DNA of 64,000 bases, from the NCBI RefSeq assembly GCF_003063575.1, contig NZ_NESC01000003.1, positions 124,001-188,000 of the forward strand. The letters run 5' to 3'. Below are positions 33,901 through 42,683 of this stretch, piece after piece. The notes under the pieces are model-generated. The model was not told the DNA's origin. It worked only from the letters and a program-made list of their open reading frames with translations, and did no database searches. This DNA is from Limnohabitans sp. Jir72 (GTDB lineage Bacteria; Pseudomonadota; Gammaproteobacteria; Burkholderiales; Burkholderiaceae_C). The translations under genes and the position numbers were made by a program. Numbering within the stretch: position 1 is the stretch's first letter; the number at the start of each line of letters is the position of its first letter.

Positions 33901-33935
33901 GCCGTCAGTGCCGCCACCCAGGCGGCACTGACGGC
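33901..33935. terminator. Long perfect hairpin between convergent genes
   Basis: GCCGTCAGTGCCGCC and GGCGGCACTGACGGC form a 15-bp perfect stem with an ACCCA loop. No T-tract follows on either strand, so it is not a textbook intrinsic terminator, but its position between two convergent stop codons suggests a transcript-end or stability role. Confidence 0.5.
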
Positions 33936-33945
33936 ATCCTGCGGC

Positions 33946-34815
33946 TTACAGCGCTTTGGCATGCTCAAAACGTTTTTCTAGCACACCCTGCAGCCCAAAC
34001 TCCTTGAGCAAGGCCTGCAAGCGTTCACCGGAGGTATGTTTTTTCTGACCGGTGTACTTGGCCAGAATCAGCTCGTTCTTCATTGAGTGCTCCCAGCCCA
34101 CCAGCTCGGTCACGGTCACTTGGTAGCCTTGTGACTCCAAGTACAGGCAGCGCAGCACATTGGTGAGCTGGCTGCCCACTTCGCGGGTGTGCAGGGGGTG
34201 GCGCCACAGCTCGGCCAAGGGCGTGCGTTGCAGGTTCAGCGCCTTGTTCTGGTTCAACGCCCGCGCCAGCTCCGCCTGGCAGCATGGCACGAGCACCATG
34301 TACTTGGCTTTCTTTTGCAAGCCAAAGGCGATGGCGTCGTCGGTGGCGGTGTCGCAAGCGTGCAGTGCGGTGACCACATCGATCTGTTCGGGCAGCTCGT
34401 CGCTCTGCGTGGATTCGGCCACACTCACGTTCAAAAAGCGCATGCGCTCAAACCCCAACCTCTCAGCCAATTGGCGAGAAGACTCGACCAATTCGCTGCG
34501 GGTTTCGATGCCGTAGATGGTGCCCTGACCCAGCGCTTTGAAGAACAGGTCGTAAATGATGAAACCCAGATACGACTTGCCTGCGCCGTGGTCGGCCAGC
34601 GTGGGGCCGCTGTCGCTGGCAGGCAGCTGCAGCAGCAATTTTTCGATGAACTGGAACAGGTGGTACACCTGTTTGAGTTTGCGGCGCGAGTCCTGATTGA
34701 GCTTGCCGTCGCGCGTGAGGATGTGCAGTTGCTTGAGCAGCTCAACCGACTGGCCGGGGCGCACTTCTGCTGGCAAGTCAGATATAGCGGTCACTGCGAG
34801 GACACGTTTTTTCAT
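33946..34815 (-). CDS. SAM-dependent methyltransferase, GSTCD/Methyltransf_32-like
   Basis: The 289-residue protein has a Rossmann methyltransferase core. The SAM motif is LADHGAGKSYLGFIIYD (about 74-90), then GTIYGIETRSELVESSRQLA, with the acidic HACDTATDDA region and the CCQ motif (VLVPCCQAELARAL) typical of this subgroup. The N-terminal region KLNQDSRRKLKQVYHLFQFIE also matches. The substrate is unknown; related proteins are thought to modify RNA, but nothing here proves it. The DUF1415 gene lies upstream on the same strand, 42 bases away. Confidence 0.8.
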   Translation of the reverse strand: MKKRVLAVTAISDLPAEVRPGQSVELLKQLHILTRDGKLNQDSRRKLKQVYHLFQFIEKLLLQLPASDSGPTLADHGAGKSYLGFIIYDLFFKALGQGTIYGIETRSELVESSRQLAERLGFERMRFLNVSVAESTQSDELPEQIDVVTALHACDTATDDAIAFGLQKKAKYMVLVPCCQAELARALNQNKALNLQRTPLAELWRHPLHTREVGSQLTNVLRCLYLESQGYQVTVTELVGWEHSMKNELILAKYTGQKKHTSGERLQALLKEFGLQGVLEKRFEHAKAL

Positions 34816-34857
34816 GGGTAATATTCTTCGCCCGCAGCATCGGGCTCCTATAAAAGA

Positions 34858-35421
34858 TCAGGGACGCGGGCCGACATCCAAGGCACGCCAGCCATCTGCG
34901 CCCAATTTTTCAAGGGTCTCGATGTTGGTCTCGTAAATCATTTCGGCTTCAGGGAAAGCATCCACCGCCCGGTCGATGCTTTCCTCGCGCAGCAGGTGCA
35001 GCGTGGGGTAAGGCGAGCGGTTGGTGAAATTGGTGATGTCGTCCGGCTCGGTGTCGGCAAACTGGAACTGCGGGTGAAAACTGGCCACCTGGAACACGCC
35101 TTCCATGTCCAACTCTTGCAACACCGCATCGGCCTCGTCCAGAAAATCATTGAACTCCAGAAAGTCTTGCAGCATCTGCGGCACGATCAAGAGCACGGTC
35201 TCGCGCGCTTCGGCAGACGCTGCGGCCAGGGCCTGCAACTGCTCAATCAACTCATCGCGCAGGCCCTCCAGGCCCTTGGCTTCGCTGACGGCGTAATGGA
35301 TCTGACCCTTCACATGGGGGGCTTTGGCAAAGGGACACAGGTTCAGGCCAATCACGGCGCGCTCCAACCAGCGCACGGTGTCGGCGATCTCGATCTGTTG
35401 TTTGGGGGAAATCTCGTTCAT
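34858..35421 (-). CDS. DUF1415 family protein
   Basis: The 187-residue protein matches the conserved DUF1415 family: TVRWLERAVIGLNLCPFAKAP near the N terminus, then QVASFHPQFQFADTEPDD and SPYPTLHLLREESIDRAV. The conserved cysteine (NLCPFAK) and histidine blocks suggest a possible catalytic or metal site, but the function is unknown. It lies between the MFS carrier and the methyltransferase on one strand. Confidence 0.85.
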   Translation of the reverse strand: MNEISPKQQIEIADTVRWLERAVIGLNLCPFAKAPHVKGQIHYAVSEAKGLEGLRDELIEQLQALAAASAEARETVLLIVPQMLQDFLEFNDFLDEADAVLQELDMEGVFQVASFHPQFQFADTEPDDITNFTNRSPYPTLHLLREESIDRAVDAFPEAEMIYETNIETLEKLGADGWRALDVGPRP

Positions 35422-35451
35422 CCGTCGATTGTGCCTGCGCTATGCCGCATT

Positions 35452-36648
35452 TCAGGCACTTTGGCGCGTCAGCAGACGGCCTGCTGCCCAGGCCAATGCA
35501 GCACCGACCACGCAGCACCCCACCGTGACCAGCGGCGTGAACTGCCAGCCCCCCGCACGCGCCGCCACCGCAGCCACCACGGGCGGCCCCACAAACTGAC
35601 CCAAGGCCGACATCTGCTGCACCCAGCCCACGGTGGTGGCCACCTGTTGTTCACCCGGCGCCAGCCGCACCGCCAGGCTGAACAAGGTGCCAGGCACCAA
35701 GCCGCCCACACCCGAAAACAGCAGCACCCCCGCAAAGCGCAACCAGGGCGAGCCTTCGGTGAATGACGCAAACGCCAACGTGCTGCCCAGCGCCATCGCG
35801 CCAAAGCCCAGCCACAAGGTCGAACGCGGCGCCCAGCCGCGTTGTAACAAGCGGCCCGAAGCCATATTGCCCAGCATGTTGACGGCAGCGGCCAGAGCCG
35901 TGAGGACACCGAGCAGCGCACCGCTCGCGCCTGCAGCCGCGTAGATGGACGGCAAAAAGCCCACCACCGCCAACCACTGGCCCGAGTACATGCCAAAGGT
36001 GAGCGCGACCCACCACGGGCCCGGTGCGCTCAAGGTGCGGCGCAAGCGGCTCCAGGCGCCCTGCCCGGCAAGGGCCGCACCGCCAAGCGGGTCTGCAGGC
36101 ACGGCACGGTCAAGCCAAAGCGCCATGGCCAGCGACACCAGCGCAAACAACCACCACCAGGCGCTCCAACCCCAGGTCGGGATGAACAAGGGCCCAAGCA
36201 ACAGCGCCAGCGCCGTGCCGGTGGGCATGTAGGCGCCCCACACACCCAGCATGCCGGGCAGTTGTGTCGGCGAGACCAAACGCCGAATCAAAGCGGGCGC
36301 AGGCAGCGCCACCAACAAGAAACCCAGGCCTTCGATGGCCCGCAAGGCCAACAAAGCACCCACCGAGGTGGCGAAGCCGCCCAGACCACTGGCCAGCGCC
36401 AGCAGGCAAAGACCGCGCACCATGCTGCGCTTGAGCCCCATGCCGTCGGCCAAAAGCCCGATGAACACGGCCAGACTCAAACCCGCAAGCTGCACGGTGG
36501 ACAACAAAAAGCCCGACTGCACCAGCGTGAGGCCCATCTCGGCCTGCAGCTCGGGCAAGGCCGGTGGCAACTTGCCCACCTGCAAGGCGGCCACGCCGCC
36601 AGCAAGCACGACGATCCAAGAGGCGCGGTCTTTGCTGCGTTCAGTCAT
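35452..36648 (-). CDS. Major facilitator superfamily transporter (CynX/NimT-like)
   Basis: The 398-residue protein has about 12 membrane helices in two six-helix halves. The MFS loop 2-3 motif appears as GLLADGMGLKRSMVRG (about 64-79) and the second-half equivalent as ASGRLLQRGWAPRSTLW. Overall it resembles the CynX/NimT set of MFS carriers. The substrate cannot be read from the sequence. It starts 105 bases after dgt ends and may be transcribed with the DUF1415 gene. Confidence 0.85.
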   Translation of the reverse strand: MTERSKDRASWIVVLAGGVAALQVGKLPPALPELQAEMGLTLVQSGFLLSTVQLAGLSLAVFIGLLADGMGLKRSMVRGLCLLALASGLGGFATSVGALLALRAIEGLGFLLVALPAPALIRRLVSPTQLPGMLGVWGAYMPTGTALALLLGPLFIPTWGWSAWWWLFALVSLAMALWLDRAVPADPLGGAALAGQGAWSRLRRTLSAPGPWWVALTFGMYSGQWLAVVGFLPSIYAAAGASGALLGVLTALAAAVNMLGNMASGRLLQRGWAPRSTLWLGFGAMALGSTLAFASFTEGSPWLRFAGVLLFSGVGGLVPGTLFSLAVRLAPGEQQVATTVGWVQQMSALGQFVGPPVVAAVAARAGGWQFTPLVTVGCCVVGAALAWAAGRLLTRQSA

Positions 36649-36753
36649 GGCTGCGGCTGTGAAATGCCATGGTGGAAAGGCAGAGCCCGGTGGCGCTGAC
36701 GGGCGCTAGTCGGACCTGAAGGTGCCGACCTGCCAGAAGACACCCAACACCGA

Positions 36754-37932
36754 TCACAGCAGCTTGCGCCCGGTCAGGCGTTCGTGTTCACGCAGCGCAA
36801 AGCGGTCGGTCATGCCCGCGATGTAATCGGCCACCGAGCGGTGCAAGTCCGCACGCACCGCGAAGTCTTCGCGCATCTCGGCCGGTCGGTCCACATAGGC
36901 GGCAAACAGCTCGCGCACGCCTTGCTGGGCTTGCCCGGTGGTCTGCATCACCTGCGGGTGACGGTACAAACGGGCGAACAGGAATTTCTTGAGTTCCGCC
37001 GTGCGGGCCTTCATGTCGGCACTGAAACCGACCAGCGGACCCGTCAGACGGGCCTGGGCAACAGTTTGCACACCGGCTTGCGCCACCGCATGCCGCGTGG
37101 TGTCGATCACGTCGTACACCTGGTCGCTCAGCATGCGCCGAATGGTCTCGTACAGCAGACGACGGGGTTTGGCCAACAAGCCGGGGTGCTCGCTCAGGGC
37201 CTGCTGGTGGTAATGCGCAAACAGCTCGACCTCCAGCAATTGCTCGGTGCTGATCAAGCCGGAACGCACACCGTCGTCGATGTCGTGCGCGTTGTAGGCG
37301 ATGGCATCGGCCAGGTTGCACAGCTGCGCTTCCAGACTGGGCTGGGTGCGGTCAATGAAGCGCCGGGCCACACCGCCGGGCTCGGTCAACTCCAAATGTT
37401 CGGCGTTGACCCGAGAGCAGTGTTTGAGCACACCTTCGCGGGTTTCAAAACTCAGGTTCAGGCCATCAAACGCGGGGTAACGCTCTTCAAGCTGGTCCAC
37501 CACACGCAGGCTTTGCAAGTTGTGCTCAAAACCGCCGTGCTCGGCCATGCATTCGTTCAGTGCGTCCTGCCCGGCGTGGCCAAAGGGCGTGTGCCCCAAA
37601 TCGTGCGCCAGCGCCACGGCCTCCACCAGGTCTTCATTCAGACCCAAAGCTCTGGCGATGGACCTGCCCAGCTGCGCGACCTCCAGCGAATGCGTCAGCC
37701 GCGTGCGAAACAGATCGCCTTCGTGGTTCAAAAACACCTGGGTTTTGTAGACCAGGCGCCGAAACGCGGTGGAATGGACGATGCGGTCGCGGTCGCGTTG
37801 GTAGGCATTGCGCGTGGGCGCAGGCGCCTCGGCATGGCGACGGCCCCGGGTGAGCGCCGGGTCGCTGGCCAAAGCCGACAGCTGCCCCAGCGTGGGGGCG
37901 AGGTCGGGCGACAGCAGCGTGGGCATGTCCAT
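36754..37932 (-). CDS. dgt: Deoxyguanosinetriphosphate triphosphohydrolase-like protein
   Basis: The 392-residue HD-domain protein has RDRIVHSTAFRRLVYKTQVF, the first metal histidine in TRLTHSLEVAQ, the HD pair in ALAHDLGHTPFGHAG (about 118-132) and a late catalytic region NLADAIAYNAHDIDDG. This is the Dgt type-2 family that hydrolyses dNTPs to nucleoside and triphosphate. It follows aroB by four bases, so aroK-aroB-dgt are probably co-transcribed after the pil genes. Confidence 0.92.
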   Translation of the reverse strand: MDMPTLLSPDLAPTLGQLSALASDPALTRGRRHAEAPAPTRNAYQRDRDRIVHSTAFRRLVYKTQVFLNHEGDLFRTRLTHSLEVAQLGRSIARALGLNEDLVEAVALAHDLGHTPFGHAGQDALNECMAEHGGFEHNLQSLRVVDQLEERYPAFDGLNLSFETREGVLKHCSRVNAEHLELTEPGGVARRFIDRTQPSLEAQLCNLADAIAYNAHDIDDGVRSGLISTEQLLEVELFAHYHQQALSEHPGLLAKPRRLLYETIRRMLSDQVYDVIDTTRHAVAQAGVQTVAQARLTGPLVGFSADMKARTAELKKFLFARLYRHPQVMQTTGQAQQGVRELFAAYVDRPAEMREDFAVRADLHRSVADYIAGMTDRFALREHERLTGRKLL

Positions 37933-37936
37933 GGAT

Positions 37937-39049
37937 TCAGGCGCAGCAGCTGTTGATCACGTCACGCACCATGTCGTCAGGTGCGCCGCAGACGGTGGCC
38001 TGGCCGGGGCCGTCGATCACCACAAACTGGATGTCGCCGCCCACCGCCTTCTTGTCCAGGCGCATGTGTTCGATGTAGTGCCCGGCGTTATCGGCCGCAT
38101 CGATGATGGGGCCGCGCACGGGCAAGCCTGCACGTTCGATCAAGGCCTTGAGGCGATCCACAAAGGCGGCGTCGACTTTGCCCAGCCTGTGCGACAGTTC
38201 GGCGGCCATGACCATGCCGCAGCCCACGGCCTCGCCGTGCAGCCACACGCCAAAGCCCAGCCCCGCCTCAATGGCGTGGCCAAAGGTGTGGCCAAAATTC
38301 AGGATGGCGCGCAGGCCGGCCTCGCGCTCGTCTTGCCCCACCACCCAGGCCTTGATCTCGCAACTGCGCTTGACGGCATGGGCCAGTGCTTGCGGGTCTT
38401 GCGCCATCAAGGCGTCGATGTTCGACTCGATCCAGTCCAGGAAGGCCATGTCGGCGATCGGGCCGTATTTGATGACTTCGGCCAGGCCCGCGCTCAGCTC
38501 ACGCGGGGGCAAGGTGGTCAGGGTGTTCAGATCGCAAATCACCCGCACTGGCTGGTAGAACGCGCCGATCATGTTCTTGCCCAGTGGGTGGTTGATGGCG
38601 GTTTTGCCGCCCACCGACGAATCGACCTGCGACAGCAGCGTGGTGGGCACCTGCACAAAGGGCACGCCGCGCATGTAGCTGGCAGCGGCAAAGCCGGTCA
38701 TGTCGCCGATCACGCCACCGCCCAGCGCAAACAGCACGGTCTTGCGGTCACAGCCTTTGGACAGCAAGGCATCAAAAATCAAGTTCAGGGTCTGCCAGTC
38801 CTTGTGGGCCTCGCCATCGGGCAGCACCACGGTGTGGACTTGCTTGTAAAGCGGACTGATCGCGCTGCGCAAGACAGCTTCGTACAGCGGCGCGATGGTC
38901 TCATTGGTCACGATCATGGCCGTCTGGGCTTTGGGCAAGCCGCCCCAAGTCTCGGCGCGGCCCAGCAGGCGCTGGCCAATGTGGATGTCGTAACTGCGGT
39001 CGTCCAGTGAAATGGCGACCTGTTCAAGGGAAATGGTGGACTCGGACAT
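37937..39049 (-). CDS. aroB: 3-dehydroquinate synthase
   Basis: AroB closes the ring at step two of the shikimate pathway with NAD and a divalent metal. The 370-residue protein shows the NAD loop [32 protein letters not shown], the metal glutamate in LAEVIKYG and metal histidines in [12 protein letters not shown] and HGEAVGCGM. The ATG at 39049 has a GGGGG run upstream. It directly follows aroK (31 bases). Confidence 0.97.
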   Translation of the reverse strand: MSESTISLEQVAISLDDRSYDIHIGQRLLGRAETWGGLPKAQTAMIVTNETIAPLYEAVLRSAISPLYKQVHTVVLPDGEAHKDWQTLNLIFDALLSKGCDRKTVLFALGGGVIGDMTGFAAASYMRGVPFVQVPTTLLSQVDSSVGGKTAINHPLGKNMIGAFYQPVRVICDLNTLTTLPPRELSAGLAEVIKYGPIADMAFLDWIESNIDALMAQDPQALAHAVKRSCEIKAWVVGQDEREAGLRAILNFGHTFGHAIEAGLGFGVWLHGEAVGCGMVMAAELSHRLGKVDAAFVDRLKALIERAGLPVRGPIIDAADNAGHYIEHMRLDKKAVGGDIQFVVIDGPGQATVCGAPDDMVRDVINSCCA

Positions 39050-39080
39050 AGCCCCCAAGTGTAGGGCTTTGACGGGCTGC

Positions 39081-39635
39081 TCAGCGCGTGGCTTGAGGCG
39101 CAACACTCTCTGGGCGGGCGGGCAACTGGCCAGACAGTTCGAGCTGCATGATGATCATGTTGACCAGGGTGGACACCGAGGGGCTGCCTGTGTCGATGAC
39201 ATGGTGTGCGGTTTCCCGGTACAGCGGATCGCGGGCCTCGTACAGTGACCGCAGGCGCCCCATTGGGTCGTCCACCTGCAGCAAGGGGCGACCGGTGTCG
39301 TGGCGCACCCGGCGGTAGACGTCTTCCGGCGCAGAGCGCAAGTAAATCACATGGCCACGCTCGTGGAGATGGCGACGGTTGACTTCGCGCAAGACCGAGC
39401 CACCACCGGTGGCCAGTACACCTGGGTGGTGCTGACTCAGGTCATCGAGCACTTGCTGCTCGACATCGCGGAAGCTGTCCTCCCCTTCGCGGGCGAAAAA
39501 TTCCCTGATCGAACAGCCCAGACGGTCTTCAATCACATGGTCGGAATCCACAAAAGGCAGGCCCAAGCGGCGGGCCAATTGCCTGCCGATGGTGGTTTTG
39601 CCCGAGCCCGGAAGGCCCACGAAGAAGATGCTCAA
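39081..39635 (-). CDS. aroK: Shikimate kinase
   Basis: AroK phosphorylates shikimate. The 184-residue protein has the P-loop GLPGSGKTT (about 7-15), shikimate-binding [11 protein letters not shown], and [12 protein letters not shown] with the conserved GGG. The start is TTG: upstream in-frame codons run into a stop within four codons, and no ATG would keep the essential N-terminal strand. This implies weak initiation unless coupled to the pilQ end, which lies 104 bases upstream. Confidence 0.95.
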   Translation of the reverse strand: MSIFFVGLPGSGKTTIGRQLARRLGLPFVDSDHVIEDRLGCSIREFFAREGEDSFRDVEQQVLDDLSQHHPGVLATGGGSVLREVNRRHLHERGHVIYLRSAPEDVYRRVRHDTGRPLLQVDDPMGRLRSLYEARDPLYRETAHHVIDTGSPSVSTLVNMIIMQLELSGQLPARPESVAPQATR

Positions 39636-39739
39636 AGGGAAATCTCACACAAAAACCAAGACCACCGCTGAGACAAATGGGTGACCTGAACAGAGGCCCC
39701 AAGTGTATTCGACCCGGCCCCCACGGCCAGGCTGTGGCC

Positions 39740-41137
39740 TCATTGCGCTGACACCTTGCCCGCATCCAGCACCACTCGGGGCGTCAAGAAAATCAGTAAT
39801 TCCGATTTGCGCCGTGTCTGATTGCGGTTTTTGAACAACCACCCCAGGCCGGGCACATCCGCCAATCCAGGCACTTTGGCTTCGTCGTTGCGATCGGCAT
39901 CTTCGTAAATGCCCCCCAGCACCACGGTGCCGCCATCGTCCACCTGCACTTGGGTTTTGACGTGCTTGGTGTTGATGGCGTAGCCTGCAGGCGTGAGCTG
40001 CCCCACGCTGTCGCGGTTGACGTCCACATCGAGCACCACAGCACCCTCAGGCGTGATCTGCGGCGTCACCTCCAGCTTGAGGTTGGCCTTGCGAAAAGTG
40101 ATGGCCGTCACACCAATGCCTGAAGACATTTGATAAGGCAACTCGGTGCCCTGCTCGATCAGGGCTTTGGTTTGGTCCGCCGTGATGACTCGGGGCCGCG
40201 AGACCACTTTGCCACGGCCATCGGCTTCCAGCGCCGAAATCTCTACATTGATGAAGCGGTCAGCCGCAGCGTTGAACAGTGATACGGCAAAGGTTGAGGG
40301 CACATTGAGCGTCTGCCCCGCATTGCCGGCCGGTAAATTGACCTGATTGCCCATCTCCACGCCCGCGCCACTGGTGGCATTGCTTGCGCCCAAATTGAGG
40401 TGCCTGGCCCCCACCGTGCCTGCAGACCCTAACCCCAGACGCACCCCCAGCGATTGACCGAATTGGTCATCGGCCTCAACAATCTGCGCCTCAATCAGCA
40501 CCTGCCGGATGGGTACATCCAGTTTCTGGATCATCTGATTGACATCGGCCAGCCGCCCCGGCACATCAAGGACAAACAATTGATTGGTGCGCGGCTCGGC
40601 CATCGCACTGCCACGGGGGCTCAACCATCGCGTTGCGCTTGAGCCTGCACCCGTGCCTCCCATCAGACGTTGCACCACTTCAGTGGCGCGGGCGTACTGG
40701 AGGCGCAAAGGCAACATCTGCAAGGGACTGACCGCTTCGAGTGCCGCTTGAGATTCCAGATGCTTTTTCTCTCTCAAAGCCCATTCCTCCCTGGGCGCAA
40801 CCCACAACACATTGCCTTCACGGCGAGAGGTCAGACCTTTGGATTGCAAAACAATGCCTAGCGCCTGGACCCAAGGCACATCGACCAGACGCACAGATAT
40901 CTGCCCCGTCACCGAATCAGCCACTACCAAATTCAAGCCCGAAAATTCAGCAAACACCTGTAGCAAAGCACGGACATCGATGTTCTGAAAATTCAAACTG
41001 ATGGGCTGACCATCTGCCGCCACCACCATTCGGGATGCGGGACTCAAGCCATCGACATCAACCACCGGATGGGGCTGCGCCCAAGCCAAAAAGGGCACAC
41101 AAACACAGTACAAACACCCAAAACGCCAACCGCTCAT
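39740..41137 (-). CDS. pilQ: Type IV pilus secretin PilQ (short form)
   Basis: The 465-residue secretin has a signal peptide (cleavage near AWA-QP, 20-22), an STN-like domain at about 45-110 (ISLNFQNIDVRALLQVFAEF), a NolW/N1 domain (LRLQYARATEVVQRLM) and the secretin domain from about 200, ending VPGLADVPGLGWLFKNRNQ and ELLIFLTPRVV. Most PilQ proteins are near 700 residues with one or more N-terminal AMIN peptidoglycan-binding domains; these are absent here. Its ATG overlaps the upstream stop by four bases. Confidence 0.92.
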   Translation of the reverse strand: MSGWRFGCLYCVCVPFLAWAQPHPVVDVDGLSPASRMVVAADGQPISLNFQNIDVRALLQVFAEFSGLNLVVADSVTGQISVRLVDVPWVQALGIVLQSKGLTSRREGNVLWVAPREEWALREKKHLESQAALEAVSPLQMLPLRLQYARATEVVQRLMGGTGAGSSATRWLSPRGSAMAEPRTNQLFVLDVPGRLADVNQMIQKLDVPIRQVLIEAQIVEADDQFGQSLGVRLGLGSAGTVGARHLNLGASNATSGAGVEMGNQVNLPAGNAGQTLNVPSTFAVSLFNAAADRFINVEISALEADGRGKVVSRPRVITADQTKALIEQGTELPYQMSSGIGVTAITFRKANLKLEVTPQITPEGAVVLDVDVNRDSVGQLTPAGYAINTKHVKTQVQVDDGGTVVLGGIYEDADRNDEAKVPGLADVPGLGWLFKNRNQTRRKSELLIFLTPRVVLDAGKVSAQ

Positions 41138-42093
41138 CGCTCACCTCCTGGCCATTTCAATTCAAGCTTTTGTCCCTTCGCAGATCTGAAAATCACGGCA
41201 TCAGCTTGTATGGACTCCACCCTATGCCCTTCCATTGCGACACGTCGCCCCACTTGGACCGGCACCCAGATCCCGCCGACACCGAGAACCGCCTGCCACT
41301 GAGCCCCCTGACGCCAAGTGCCCAGCAAACGAACCCGGTCCATCGGCCAGTACAGGGGATCATCGAGGGATGGCATGTTGTCCAGCACTCGCGGTTGCGC
41401 TACAGCGAGGTGTCCAGGATGAGAAAAAATCTCCGACCTCTGCGTCATGCCCGCGCTTTTGCGCAAGACGGGGATGGGACCATGCGACTTGGCAGACCCG
41501 GACAAGCCCCCAATTGGTTCAGGGTTGAACCACAGATGCAACACAACATCCAATTGCACACCCCGGGCGGTGGCTTGTGGTGCAGCGCTCAAGCGTTCAA
41601 TAGACAACAAAGGGCCTGAATCGGCGACCCAACGCCAAGCACTCACCCAATCTGAAAAAGAAGCATTCAATCGCATGGCCACCTTTTGGCCTTGCAATGG
41701 ACCAGCCAGAACCTCAGGCAACAGATGCAGTGATACCACCTCCACACCCTGCGCCATGAACGCCTGCTGCAAATCAATCCAGCTTTGTGCAGGCAAGCTG
41801 TCTGCCAAACGCGACCACAATGGCCCTGCAACATGGAAAGAAGAGATCATATTTTCCGCAATAGGCAGCGGCTGCACTTGCCAACGGACCAACGCCGTGT
41901 CCACTGCTTGCTGTGTCTGCTCATGCGCAGAAAGCGCATCACTGCCCCACCACAAGACCGCACCACCCCCCAGTGCGGCGCCACTCACAGCAAACAACCA
42001 ACGCTTCAATTGCCGCATGCACGCACGCCACAGCGTCTCCCATCGCACGGTGCGGGCCAACGCCAACAAGATGCGCTGTGGTTTCAACGTCAT
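41134..42093 (-). CDS. Fused PilO-PilP type IV pilus alignment protein
   Basis: The 319-residue protein has one membrane helix (about 33-50: WLFAVSGAALGGGAVLWWG). Residues 60-205 form a PilO-like ferredoxin-fold periplasmic part (GVEVVSLHLLPEVLAG, KVAMRLNASFSDWVSAWRWV, ARGVQLDVVLHLWF). Residues 240-319 form a PilP-like beta domain (DPLYWPMDRVRLLGTW, GIWVPVQVGRRVAMEGHRV). PilP is normally a separate lipoprotein; here there is no lipobox and the reading frame is unbroken. Overlaps of four bases with pilN and pilQ fix its limits. The assignment of both halves is by pattern and position. Confidence 0.75.
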   Translation of the reverse strand: MTLKPQRILLALARTVRWETLWRACMRQLKRWLFAVSGAALGGGAVLWWGSDALSAHEQTQQAVDTALVRWQVQPLPIAENMISSFHVAGPLWSRLADSLPAQSWIDLQQAFMAQGVEVVSLHLLPEVLAGPLQGQKVAMRLNASFSDWVSAWRWVADSGPLLSIERLSAAPQATARGVQLDVVLHLWFNPEPIGGLSGSAKSHGPIPVLRKSAGMTQRSEIFSHPGHLAVAQPRVLDNMPSLDDPLYWPMDRVRLLGTWRQGAQWQAVLGVGGIWVPVQVGRRVAMEGHRVESIQADAVIFRSAKGQKLELKWPGGER

Positions 42094-42683
42094 GGCTTGA
42101 CCTGCTTGGCCTGCGTGAGAGGCACCACTGTATCGCCCAAGCCGGGCCAATTGGCTTGCCAGGCAAAGGAGACCGGCGATAACGCCGCATCGCCCACAGA
42201 CATCATCTCCATGCTTACCAGACGCAGGGGTTGCCCCCAACGCTCAGACAAGTGCTGCAGCGCATGGGACATGGCTTGCGCTGTGGGGGCCTGCCCCTGA
42301 ATGTCGATGCGTCCCGCCTCCACTTGCAAGCGCTGCAAACTCAAACCCAAGCGTTGAGCATCTTCAAGCAAACTGCTCTGGAACAAGGTCCAAACATGCT
42401 GCCGGGACTGCAATTGTGTCAACTGCGTCCATTGCTGCTGCAAAGCCTGGTTTCTTTTCGCCGCCTGCTGATGCAATTGAGCTTGACGTTGACGCTCATT
42501 CAAGCGGGTCTGCAATTCATGCAAGGCCTGCTGCAGTTTGTCTGTTTCAATGATCTGCCACTGCACCCAACAGCCGGCCAACACAAACCCGAAAGCCACA
42601 CCCATCCAGCCCGAGTGCCACTGACGACGCCAAGTTTCCTGGCGATCCAGTGTTGGAAAGTGCAACAAATTGAAGTCGGCCAT
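42090..42683 (-). CDS. pilN: Type IV pilus inner-membrane protein PilN
   Basis: The 197-residue protein has a short cytoplasmic N terminus (MADFNLLHFPTLDRQETWRR) that replaces the canonical INLLPWRE PilM-binding motif, one membrane helix (about 24-44), a coiled coil rich in Gln (50-95) and a ferredoxin-like C-terminal part. The ATG shares one base with the pilM stop (TGATG), and the end overlaps the PilO-PilP gene by four bases. The identity depends largely on gene order and topology. Confidence 0.8.
   Translation of the reverse strand: MADFNLLHFPTLDRQETWRRQWHSGWMGVAFGFVLAGCWVQWQIIETDKLQQALHELQTRLNERQRQAQLHQQAAKRNQALQQQWTQLTQLQSRQHVWTLFQSSLLEDAQRLGLSLQRLQVEAGRIDIQGQAPTAQAMSHALQHLSERWGQPLRLVSMEMMSVGDAALSPVSFAWQANWPGLGDTVVPLTQAKQVKP

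Noticed and set aside
36649..36753. Terminator after aroB-dgt (GTCGG/CCGAC hairpin near 36710)
   Set aside because: The stem has a bulge and no T-tract on the minus strand, so it cannot be supported.
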